64,000 bases of DNA, taken from NCBI RefSeq assembly GCF_003173615.1, contig NZ_QGNA01000001.1:1674001-1738000 (forward strand), written 5' to 3'. The DNA is from Falsiroseomonas bella (GTDB taxonomy: Bacteria > Pseudomonadota > Alphaproteobacteria > Acetobacterales > Acetobacteraceae). The notes under the pieces are model-generated. The model was given only the letters and a program-made list of their open reading frames with translations, ran no database searches and was not told the origin of the DNA. Position 1 is the stretch's first letter. The number at the start of each line of letters is the position of its first letter. Below are positions 46,032 through 53,210 of the stretch, one piece after another. Position numbers and translations under genes: made by a program.

Positions 46032-46266
46032 GGCCGGTCTCCTGGCTCGCGGAGTGCCGGGAGGGATCTCCCGGGGTCCTGCCCGCCTTCTCGGGGATGC
46101 ACCCCAATGGCCGATGGGCAGGACGGCTCCGCCTACAGTTGCGGGGGCAGCCGCGGACTCCGTGCGATCCCTCCGCGATTCACGCGCCGCGACCTTCGGT
46201 CGCCTTGCGATCGCGTCGGGTCCTCACCCTTCTCGCGTTCCCGTTTCAGCCCTTGCGGGCCACCGT
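46032..46266 (-). promoter_or_regulatory. Cobalamin (adenosylcobalamin) riboswitch
   Basis: On the minus strand, the 3' part contains the B12 box AGCCAGGAGACCGGCC (46047-46032), a full match to the consensus. Upstream are CTGCCCCCGCAACTGTA and, near the 5' end, GGTGGCCCGCAAGGG with the A-rich GCTGAAACGGGAA. All are hallmark elements of the cobalamin aptamer in the correct order. The leader between aptamer and btuB ATG is about 135 bases and includes a small hairpin (GGAGC/GCTCC). Binding of cobalamin would be expected to switch btuB off. Confidence 0.95.
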
Positions 46267-46324
46267 CGCATGCGGAGGAGCGTAACGCCGACCTGACACC
46301 GCCGCCAAGATGGCGGCGCGCCTG

Positions 46325-46945
46325 TCAGGCGACCCAGCCGAAGGCCTCGAAGCCGAGCCAGACGATCAGCACCAGCACCGCGGTCGCGAAGACCGATCCG
46401 GCGATGGTCAGCGCCACGCCCAGGCCGGTCACCTTGCTGTCGTGCTCGATCAGGCCGAGCGCCATGACGATGTTGCCGAAGGCCGGCGGCCCGTTGGTGA
46501 AGGGGCCGGGCAGGATCAGCATGATCGCCACATAGGCGGTGAGCCAGCCGATGATCCGCTCCCCGATCGGGCCGATGAAGAAGCCGGGGCGCGGCTTCAC
46601 GAAGCGCTCGATCCGGTTGAGCCCCTTGGAGGAGGCGGAGGCGAGGCGCAGCAGGTCGGACCGCTTGATGCTCTGCCGCGCCAGGATGCGCGGCAGCTTC
46701 GGCACGCGCAGGCCGAGCCCCATCTGGATGCCGAGGATCAGCAGCGGCAGGCCGAAGACGCTCGCCATGCCCGGCAGCAGGCCGGGCAGCAGAAGCAGCA
46801 GCAGCAGCAGGCCATAGGCGCGGTCGCCGAAGGCCGATGCCATCTCGCCGAGGGTGATGCGCTCGCCGGGGAAGGCCGCGGCGACCTCCGCCACGATCCG
46901 CGAGATCGGCGCCGTATCCTCGGCCTGCGGGAGTTCGAGATCCAT
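46325..46945 (-). CDS. ExoD-family membrane protein (second copy)
   Basis: A 206-residue inner-membrane protein of the ExoD family, named from exopolysaccharide synthesis in Rhizobium; the biochemical function is unknown. Conserved blocks are ITLGEMASAFGDRAYG, LPLLILGIQMGLG and LPGPFTNGPPAFGNIVMALGLIEHDSK. There are about four hydrophobic segments. It lies 18 bases downstream of a paralogue on the same strand, so the pair is a tandem duplication forming one operon. Confidence 0.9.
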   Translation of the reverse strand: MDLELPQAEDTAPISRIVAEVAAAFPGERITLGEMASAFGDRAYGLLLLLLLLPGLLPGMASVFGLPLLILGIQMGLGLRVPKLPRILARQSIKRSDLLRLASASSKGLNRIERFVKPRPGFFIGPIGERIIGWLTAYVAIMLILPGPFTNGPPAFGNIVMALGLIEHDSKVTGLGVALTIAGSVFATAVLVLIVWLGFEAFGWVA

Positions 46946-46963
46946 CGGCGCAGGATGGACGGC

Positions 46964-47689
46964 TCAGGCCAGTCCGAACAGCCAGGAGAAGCCGGCGAGC
47001 AGCGCGTAGAACACCGTGCCGATGATCGAGAGGCCGAGGAAGCTCGCCACCACGCCGAAGGCGGCGCCGGCCAGGATGGTCAGCGTGTCCTCCTCCATCA
47101 GCCCGATCGCCATGATCATGCAGGCGAGGGAGGGCGGGCCGTTGGTGAGCGGCAGCGGCACGATGACGATCAGGCCGAGCCACACGCCATAGGCGCCGAC
47201 CAGCCGCTCGCCAAGCCGGCTGGTCACGACGGAGGGACGCGGCCGCACCCAGCGCTCCACGCGGCGCAGCCAGGGCGTCGCCTTCTCCGTGATCATCACG
47301 AGGTCGGTCCGCCGCATGGAGCGCGTGGTCAGGAAGCGCGGAAGCCGCGGCGCGGGCAGGCCCATCGCCAGTTGCGCGCAGATGAGCATCAGCGGGATGC
47401 CGAAGATCGGGCTGAGGCCGGGGATGTAGATCGGCAGCAGGTTCGGCAGGGCGAAGAGGACGATCAGCACGCCGTAGCCGCGTGGGCCGAGCGCCTCGAT
47501 CAGCCCGCCGAGCGTCACCCGGTCGCTCGGCCAGGTGCGGGCGATGGCGCAGACCAGTTCGGAAACAGGTATGGCATGGGCTTCCGCATGGGGCGCATGC
47601 GGCGCGTCGCGCAGGCCGTCTATGGCGGACCCCTCCTCCAGGCGTGCCCGGCCTTGCCGCCGGTGAGCTCCCCGCAGCGTGATTAGCAT
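46964..47689 (-). CDS. ExoD-family membrane protein (first copy)
   Basis: A 241-residue paralogue of the next gene, sharing the same blocks (VTLGGLIEALGPRGYG, GIPLMLICAQLAMGLP, LPLTNGPPSLACMIMAIGLMEEDT). It has an additional N-terminal region of about 40 residues. The start is taken as the ATG at 47689; a GTG six bases upstream is possible. The order and the 18-base spacing suggest co-transcription with the second copy. Confidence 0.88.
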   Translation of the reverse strand: MLITLRGAHRRQGRARLEEGSAIDGLRDAPHAPHAEAHAIPVSELVCAIARTWPSDRVTLGGLIEALGPRGYGVLIVLFALPNLLPIYIPGLSPIFGIPLMLICAQLAMGLPAPRLPRFLTTRSMRRTDLVMITEKATPWLRRVERWVRPRPSVVTSRLGERLVGAYGVWLGLIVIVPLPLTNGPPSLACMIMAIGLMEEDTLTILAGAAFGVVASFLGLSIIGTVFYALLAGFSWLFGLA

Positions 47690-47755
47690 GGGCACTGGCC
47701 GGCCGACAGGGGCGGATTCACGCCGATGTGAAGTCGGCCCCGGGCGGCCGGGGCG

Positions 47756-47889
47756 TCAGACCGGCTCGAACCTGGCCAGTTCACGCAATTGCTGGCTGCG
47801 GGCGAAGTCGCGGGCGATGAAGGCGGCGAAATCCGCCCCGCTCTCCGCCCCCTCACGAAGCTCCCGCGCCTGGAATGGCCACCTGGCCA
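47756..47889 (-). pseudogene. Possible C-terminal gene remnant next to an IS6-like end
   Basis: On the minus strand about 45 codons with a coding-like pattern (FAAFIARDFARSQQLRELARF) run to a TGA at 47756. They resemble the C-terminal helices of Bug-type binding proteins, but this is too short to be sure. The fragment is bounded on its 5' side by a short palindrome (47890-47906). It could be a decayed gene or chance. Confidence 0.25.
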
Positions 47890-47906
47890 AGGCTTTGCAA
47901 CAAAGC
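47890..47906. repeat. Palindrome GGCTTTG-CAA-CAAAGCC, IS6-end-like
   Basis: A seven-base perfect inverted pair with a three-base loop. On the minus strand it reads GGCTTTGTTGCAAAGCC. From memory, the terminal repeats of IS6-family elements resemble GGCACTGTTGCAAA, which would differ at two of 14 positions. No transposase is present. It could equally be a hairpin before the DUF1194 start codon. Confidence 0.35.
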
Positions 47907-47911
47907 CCTGC

Positions 47912-48553
47912 ATGGAGCCGGTGGATGTCGCCCTCTGCCTCGCCATGGATGTCTCGGCGAGCGTGGATTTCGAGGAATTCGCCCTGATGGCCGGCGGCAC
48001 CGCCGCGGCGCTGCGCGATCCCGGCGTGCTGGCCGCGGCCACCGCCGGCCCGCGCCGCGCGGCGGCGCTCTGCCTGCTGCTGTGGTCGGGCGTGGGGGAG
48101 CGCGACCTGGCGGTGGGCTGGACGCGGCTCGATGGGCCCGGGAGCGCCGCGGCGCTGGCCGACGCCATCGAGAACACGCCCCGCCTGCCGCGCCCCGGCG
48201 CGACCGCGATCGGCGAGGGCATGGCCGCCGGCCTTGCGCTGCTCGCGCGCGTGCCGGCCGAGGCGACGCGGCTGGTGCTCGATGTCTCGGGCGACGGGCG
48301 GCACAACCAGGGACGCCCGCCGGGGCCGGTGCGCGACCTGGCGGTTGCGGCCGGCGTCACGGTCAACGGCCTCGCCATCCTCAACGAGGAGCCGGACCTG
48401 CTCGACCACTACGCGGCCGAGGTGATCGGCGGCCCCGGCAGCTTCGCGATGGACTGCGCCGACTATCCGGACTTCGCCGACGCCATCCTGCGCAAGCTGC
48501 GGCGCGAGCTGACCGGCACGCTGGTTGCCGGCATGGCGCCGCCGGGCGCATAA
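47912..48553 (+). CDS. DUF1194 (von Willebrand A-like) protein
   Basis: A 213-residue protein of the DUF1194 family with a VWA-type metal-site motif DVSASVD at residues 13-19. LVLDVSGDGRHNQGRPP, VTVNGLAIL and VIGGPGSFAM are the family's conserved blocks. Typical members have a signal peptide; this one starts directly at the conserved strand (MEPVDVALCLAMDVS). It is therefore either cytoplasmic or has lost its 5' end, which fits the odd DNA just upstream. No ribosome site precedes the ATG at 47912. It is followed after 30 bases by the aminotransferase gene on the same strand. Confidence 0.85.
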   Translation: MEPVDVALCLAMDVSASVDFEEFALMAGGTAAALRDPGVLAAATAGPRRAAALCLLLWSGVGERDLAVGWTRLDGPGSAAALADAIENTPRLPRPGATAIGEGMAAGLALLARVPAEATRLVLDVSGDGRHNQGRPPGPVRDLAVAAGVTVNGLAILNEEPDLLDHYAAEVIGGPGSFAMDCADYPDFADAILRKLRRELTGTLVAGMAPPGA

Positions 48554-48583
48554 GGCGCGCCCGCCTTCTCCTCAGGTCCAGCC

Positions 48584-49699
48584 ATGCTCCTGCTGATTCC
48601 CGGCCCCGTGCAGACGCGCCCCGAAGTGCGCGCCGTGATGGGCGACGACATCGCCCCCTGGGACGACGAATTCCGGGCCGAATACGCCGCCATGCGCCCG
48701 CGCATCGTGCGGATCGCCGGCGGGACGGAAGGCGTGGACGTCGCGCTTCCGCTGCCCGGCTGCGGCCACATGATCGTGGAGGCGGCGGTGCGCACCTTCG
48801 TCCCCGCCGGCGGCAAGCTGCTGGTGGTGCGCAACGGCAACTACGCCGACCGCCTGGTGCGGCTGGCGACGGAGGCGGGGCGCGTCGTGGTGCCCCTCGC
48901 CGGTCCCGACACCGAGCCGATGGCGCCGGAGAAGCTGGCGCAGGCGCTGCGCGAGAACCCCGATGTGAGCCATGTCGCGGTGATCGTCAGCGAGACCGGC
49001 AGCGGCATCGTCAACGACCCGAACATCCTCGGCCCCGTCATCCACGCCGCCGGGAAGCGGATGATCTGCGACGCCGTCTCGGGCTTCGGCGCGCTGCCCT
49101 TCAGCCTGTCCGAACACCCCGAATGCGACGTGGTGGTGTTCACCTCCAACAAGTGCCTGGAAGCGCTGCCGGGCTTCGGCTTCGCGGTGGCGCCGATCGC
49201 GCGCCTGGAAGCGAGCGCGGGCAATGCGGGCTCGTGGCTGCTGGACCTGCACGACGTCTACCGCCACGCGGTGGTGAATGGCTGGGGCAGCTTCCGCTTC
49301 ACCCCCGCGGTGCAGGCGCTGCGCGCCTTCCGCATCGCCATGGACCTCTACGACGCCGAAGGCGGCCAGCCGGCGCGCCTCGCGCGCTACGCCCGCAACC
49401 GCGACGTGCTCTATGACGGCCTCGTCGCGCTCGGCTTCACGCCGTACGTCGAGCGCCGGCACCAGGGGCCGATCATCGTCAACGTCCACCAGCCGCGGCA
49501 CGCGAACTGGGATTTCCGGCGCTTCATCACGCTGATGAAGCAGCGCGGCGTGCTGATCAGCAACTTCTGGAACACCGAGACGCCGACCATCCGCATCGCC
49601 TGCATCGGCGCGATCACCGAGGACGACATGCGCTTCGCGCTGCGCCAGATCGAGGCGACGCTGGCCGAGATGGGCGTGGGCGTCCCGGCGGCGGCGTAG
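48584..49699 (+). CDS. Class V aminotransferase, 2-aminoethylphosphonate:pyruvate type (PhnW-like)
   Basis: A 371-residue PLP enzyme. The start LLLIPGPVQTRPEVRAVMGDDIAPWDDEF matches PhnW/serine-glyoxylate aminotransferases, and the PLP lysine lies in TSNKCLEALPGFGF, close to the PhnW pattern. Other family elements are ETGSGIVNDP and AVSGFGALPF. PhnW moves the amino group of aminoethylphosphonate to pyruvate, giving phosphonoacetaldehyde. No phosphonatase (PhnX) or PhnA/PhnY gene is nearby, so alanine-glyoxylate or serine-pyruvate activity remains possible. It is probably co-transcribed with the DUF1194 gene. Confidence 0.85.
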   Translation: MLLLIPGPVQTRPEVRAVMGDDIAPWDDEFRAEYAAMRPRIVRIAGGTEGVDVALPLPGCGHMIVEAAVRTFVPAGGKLLVVRNGNYADRLVRLATEAGRVVVPLAGPDTEPMAPEKLAQALRENPDVSHVAVIVSETGSGIVNDPNILGPVIHAAGKRMICDAVSGFGALPFSLSEHPECDVVVFTSNKCLEALPGFGFAVAPIARLEASAGNAGSWLLDLHDVYRHAVVNGWGSFRFTPAVQALRAFRIAMDLYDAEGGQPARLARYARNRDVLYDGLVALGFTPYVERRHQGPIIVNVHQPRHANWDFRRFITLMKQRGVLISNFWNTETPTIRIACIGAITEDDMRFALRQIEATLAEMGVGVPAAA

Positions 49700-49706
49700 C
49701 GCGCGC

Positions 49707-50582
49707 TTACCGGCAGCCGCCGACGGTGCGGCAGAAGAAGGCGGCGACCTGGGCCGCCGCCAGCTCCGTCAGCGCTGGCCAGTGCATGACCATCACCGTG
49801 CCGCCCCCGTCCGGTGCTTCCAGACGGGTCCGCTCGAGCCCACCGACGGCGGGCAGGTCCCAGGCATAGCCCGCGCCGCCATAGCCTATGCGCCGCACCG
49901 GCGCCGCCTCCTCCAGTGTCGCGGCGAGTGCCGCGCAGGCCGCCTCCGGGTTCGCCGGATCCTCCCGGCCATGCAGCAGCAGCGCCGGCGAGGCGGACAA
50001 CTGCGACGCCGACCGCGTGCTCGTCATCGCGCGCCGCAGCGCCGCGCAGCCGGGATACAGCAGCACGCGCGCCGCCACCGGCCGCGCGGCCGGCGCACCG
50101 GGCATCAGCGCCACGGCCCGGGCCCCCGCGCCGAAGCCCATCGCGCCGAGGCGCGACGGATCGGCCTCCGCGGCCAGCGCCACCAGCGCGCGCGAGACAC
50201 GGGAAGCGGCCTCGGCATCGTCCGGCATCGGCGATGCGGCGCCGTCCAGCGAGAGCGGGGCGAGTTCGATCTCCAGCACCAGGAAGCCGGCGCCGAGCAG
50301 CTGCCGGACATAGCTCTCCGCCCGGCCGTCGATGCCCAGCGCGTCATGCACGACCAGCACGGCCGGCGGTCGTCGCGGCAGTCCAGCTCGCATCGGCGCG
50401 GCGGGCCGCGAGATCAGCCCGATCGCGTCGCCTTCGTCCTGATGGATCGGCCTGCGCGGCGGTTCGCGCGGCTCGGCGCTTTGCGCGGCAGCGGCCAGAA
50501 CAAGGACAAGCACCGCCGCAATCGTGCCCCTGCGCCATGCGCCGCGGAGCCAGGGCGCGGTCCTGCCGGGGCCCACCCGCAT
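49707..50582 (-). CDS. Exported hydrolase-fold protein (dienelactone-hydrolase-like, catalytic residues lost)
   Basis: A 291-residue exported protein. A signal segment (GTIAAVLVLVLAAAAQSAEP) precedes an alpha/beta-hydrolase core of dienelactone-hydrolase type (AVLVVHDALGIDGRAESYVRQLLGAGF is split across the first strands). The nucleophile elbow, normally GxCxG or GxSxG, reads GFGAG, with Gly in the nucleophile place. The usual histidine-containing GH.F segment reads GGAGYAW. Only the acid region (LLLHGREDPANP) is intact. This looks like a non-catalytic relative, though another mechanism cannot be excluded. It follows a small gene after 8 bases. Confidence 0.78.
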   Translation of the reverse strand: MRVGPGRTAPWLRGAWRRGTIAAVLVLVLAAAAQSAEPREPPRRPIHQDEGDAIGLISRPAAPMRAGLPRRPPAVLVVHDALGIDGRAESYVRQLLGAGFLVLEIELAPLSLDGAASPMPDDAEAASRVSRALVALAAEADPSRLGAMGFGAGARAVALMPGAPAARPVAARVLLYPGCAALRRAMTSTRSASQLSASPALLLHGREDPANPEAACAALAATLEEAAPVRRIGYGGAGYAWDLPAVGGLERTRLEAPDGGGTVMVMHWPALTELAAAQVAAFFCRTVGGCR

Positions 50583-50590
50583 GGGTCTGC

Positions 50591-50854
50591 TCACGGCTTG
50601 CGCCAGCGGCGCGCAGGCGTGGCCGGTCGCCCGGCCCCACCGCGCAGCGCCTCGACCACGTCGCGCAGCGCCTCGGTGCCGGCCTGCGCCAGGATGCGCA
50701 GCATCAGCCGCGTATGGATCCGCATCACGGCGCGGGCCGCGCATTCGATCTCGAACGGATCGCCGCGCCGCCCGGCGGCCAGCAAGCCTTCGCGCGCATT
50801 GAGGAGCCTCGGCGCGGCCTGAGCCATCGCGGCGTCCATATCCCGGTAGGCCAT
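50591..50854 (-). CDS. Small hypothetical protein (87 aa)
   Basis: Not recognised. An 87-residue, mainly helical, Ala/Arg-rich protein without signal peptide or membrane segment. It starts MAYRDMDAAMAQAAPRLL and ends in a basic Pro/Arg-rich tail. A very good ribosome site (GAGGGAGGCGAG) precedes the ATG at 50854. The stop is 8 bases from the start of the exported hydrolase-fold protein, suggesting co-expression. It is divergent from the gene at 51062 across a 207-base region that includes an AT-rich stretch around 50960-51000. Confidence 0.65.
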   Translation of the reverse strand: MAYRDMDAAMAQAAPRLLNAREGLLAAGRRGDPFEIECAARAVMRIHTRLMLRILAQAGTEALRDVVEALRGGAGRPATPARRWRKP

Positions 50855-51061
50855 GCTCGCCTCCCTCGCCTTCGCTACTGCGCGGGGACACCGCCCCGGC
50901 ATGTCGCGCTCCGCGACGGGGCGCGCACAACGATGCCGGCCGGAATTTCCAGGAATGCGAGGGAAAACATGCGTATTGTCTGACAGAAACATGTAACCAT
51001 CGCGCCGACGACCCGAATCCGGGCCGTGATGCCGGCGGGCGCCGGCGCCGCAGGGACCAGC

Positions 51062-52159
51062 ATGGCGCGAAACGACGCGACCGATTTCTCCAGGAAACTC
51101 CGGTTGACCGCGGCCGCGTTGCGCTGCGCCGGCCACAAGGATCTCTGCGCCCGATTCCGGGCGGTGAACCCGGCGACCCATTTCGACCTGGACCGGGCGG
51201 AGAAGTGGTTCCAGGGCCGGGCCCTGCCGCGCTCGGCGCATGTCTATGACGACTGGGCGGCCGTGCTCGGCACCAGCCGGGCCGGCAACTGGCTCGCCGC
51301 CTGCAGCGTCGAGGATTTCCTGCTCGAGCTATCCCGCCTGTTCGACGTGCGGCCGGAGGATCTGTCGGCGCGCATCGATTCGCGCGCCTCCGGCGCGGCG
51401 CGGCCGCAATCGGCCTCCGCGCATCTCTGCGGCCACTATGCCTGCTACTCCCTGGCCTGGTCGCCCTACTGGCAGGGCCAGCTGATCCGCGGCGCGATGC
51501 GCATCGAGCCCGGCCTCCGGCGGCACCTGCCGATGACCGCCACCTACACCGAGACGCTGCTCGGCAACCGCATCGCCTTCCGGGGCGATGCCCTGCTCGC
51601 CGCACGCGCGCTGCACATCCACCTGCGCGAGCCCGAGTCCGACGTGCCGCTCTTCGTCAGCCTGGCGATGCCGGGGCCGCCCTCGAGCGCGATCTGCGGG
51701 GTGATATCGGGCGTGACCCTGGTGGGACCGGACCCACGGCCCTCCGCGGCCCGCATCGTCATGGTGCGGGTGCCGGGCCCGGCCGACGCGTCCAACGGCT
51801 ACATCGAGCCGAGCCGCGACGCGGTTTCGGCCGACCTCGCCGCGCTCGGCCTGCCCATCCAGGACCCGGCCGGGGTGGACAGCCTGGTGCTCGGCTTCCT
51901 GCTTCCTGGCGGGGTTGCGGCGATGATGCAGGTCCCGGCCGCCGAGCAGGCGCAGTTCGCCGCGACCTTCGACCGCATCTACCTGCGCAACCCGGGGCTC
52001 GTCCGGGCCACGGCGGAACCGCCCGCCGAGAGCCCGGTGCGCGCCATCGGCCGCGCCGTGCGCGCCGGGGCCGCGGCCGAGGCCACGTCCCCGGCGCGCC
52101 GGGTCAGCCGGTCTGCTGGATCGCCGAGAGCACCCATTGCGTGCCCGGGCGGCGAGTGA
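51062..52159 (+). CDS. Conserved-looking hypothetical protein (365 aa)
   Basis: Not recognised. The N-terminal 90 residues are helical (KLRLTAAALRCAGHKDLCARF, FDLDRAEKWFQGRALPR) and could form a DNA-binding or Xre-like helical bundle, although no classical helix-turn-helix is clear. The middle (residues about 120-260) alternates strands (GHYACYSLAWSPYWQGQLIRG, IAFRGDALL) like a ligand-binding sensor. There is no signal peptide or membrane segment. AGGGA is placed before the ATG at 51062. The 3' end overlaps the convergent Tim44-like gene by 56 bases, so the last 18 residues may not be conserved. Confidence 0.65.
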   Translation: MARNDATDFSRKLRLTAAALRCAGHKDLCARFRAVNPATHFDLDRAEKWFQGRALPRSAHVYDDWAAVLGTSRAGNWLAACSVEDFLLELSRLFDVRPEDLSARIDSRASGAARPQSASAHLCGHYACYSLAWSPYWQGQLIRGAMRIEPGLRRHLPMTATYTETLLGNRIAFRGDALLAARALHIHLREPESDVPLFVSLAMPGPPSSAICGVISGVTLVGPDPRPSAARIVMVRVPGPADASNGYIEPSRDAVSADLAALGLPIQDPAGVDSLVLGFLLPGGVAAMMQVPAAEQAQFAATFDRIYLRNPGLVRATAEPPAESPVRAIGRAVRAGAAAEATSPARRVSRSAGSPRAPIACPGGE

Positions 52160-53093
52160 AGGTCCAGAGCTCCGTCGCCGTCTCGCGCTCGGTCGGGTGA
52201 CCCTCCACCACGCGGCCCTGCGCATCCGTGGTGACCTCCACCATCGAGAAGCGCATCGCGACGGTCGCGTATTCCTGCCCGTCCGGCTCGGCCCAGGCCT
52301 GGGAGAGGTCGCCGGCCTCGAGCTGAACGTCGCGGGCCACGTTGGTCCAGCCGCGCGCCTTCAGGTCCTCGAGGTCCTGGGCGAAGTAGCGCTCCATCTC
52401 CGGCGTGGAGATCCGGCGCAGCGTCGCCAGGTCCTGGCGCGACCAGGCATCCTGCACCTCGACCAGGCGCTGGCCGAAGGTGTCGAAATCGGCGGCGCCG
52501 ATCTCGATCGGACGGATGGCGGGCACGCTGCCGCGGCCACCGCCGACGCCGCCCATCGGACGCGGCCCGGCGGCGCCGTGCATCTCGCGCGCCATGCCCT
52601 GCGGGCCGCCGGCCATGGCAGGCTGCCGGTTGCCGCGCACCAGGCGCATCACCAAGAACACGAGGCCCGCGATCAGCGCGATCTGCAGCAGCAGGCCGAG
52701 GAAGCCGGCGAAGCCCGCCAGGCCGCCGAACAGGCCGGAGCCGCTCAGCAGGCCGAACAGGCCGGCGCCGAGCAGGCCACCCATCAGCCCCGCCATGAGC
52801 GGGTTGCGGCTGAAGAAGCCGCCCTGCGCGCCGGCAGCGACCGGCGGGCGTGCCGCGGGCTGCGCCACGCCGGGGGCGGGGCGCGGCGTCTCGGTGCGCT
52901 GGAACTGGCTGGCGGTGCCCGGCGCGGTGCGGGTCGCGGGCGGCGCCGAATAGGTCTGGCTGCCGCGGCTGCCGGAGGAGGATCGGCCGCCGGCGCGGGC
53001 CTCCGCCACGGCCGGCGCAAGCGCCAGCGCGATCACGGCGAAGGCGGCGAAGAAGGCCGCGCCGCGCCGGCGGGTGGAAGCGCGTTGGAACAT
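52104..53093 (-). CDS. Tim44-like domain membrane protein
   Basis: A 329-residue protein. A signal or anchor sequence (GAAFFAAFAVIALALAPAVAEARA) is followed by a Ser/Pro-rich linker, a Gly-rich hydrophobic region (LMGGLLGAGLFGLLSG and then LLLQIALIAGLVFLVMRLV), and a soluble Tim44/MBA1-type alpha+beta domain from about residue 200. That domain contains FDTFGQRLVEVQDAWSRQD, RRISTPEMERYF and ELWTFTRRPGTQWVLSAIQQ. Bacterial members are common but of unclear role. It is divergent from the orphan binding protein. Confidence 0.88.
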   Translation of the reverse strand: MFQRASTRRRGAAFFAAFAVIALALAPAVAEARAGGRSSSGSRGSQTYSAPPATRTAPGTASQFQRTETPRPAPGVAQPAARPPVAAGAQGGFFSRNPLMAGLMGGLLGAGLFGLLSGSGLFGGLAGFAGFLGLLLQIALIAGLVFLVMRLVRGNRQPAMAGGPQGMAREMHGAAGPRPMGGVGGGRGSVPAIRPIEIGAADFDTFGQRLVEVQDAWSRQDLATLRRISTPEMERYFAQDLEDLKARGWTNVARDVQLEAGDLSQAWAEPDGQEYATVAMRFSMVEVTTDAQGRVVEGHPTERETATELWTFTRRPGTQWVLSAIQQTG

Positions 53094-53210
53094 GGGGTGG
53101 TGCGTCTCCAGTGGGTTTGTGACAGGGAATATAGGTTGCCTTCATGCGGATTGCGATGGCACCCGCTTCGGCCCCAGGCTCTGCGCGTTCAACCTGAACG
53201 GAGATCCGGC

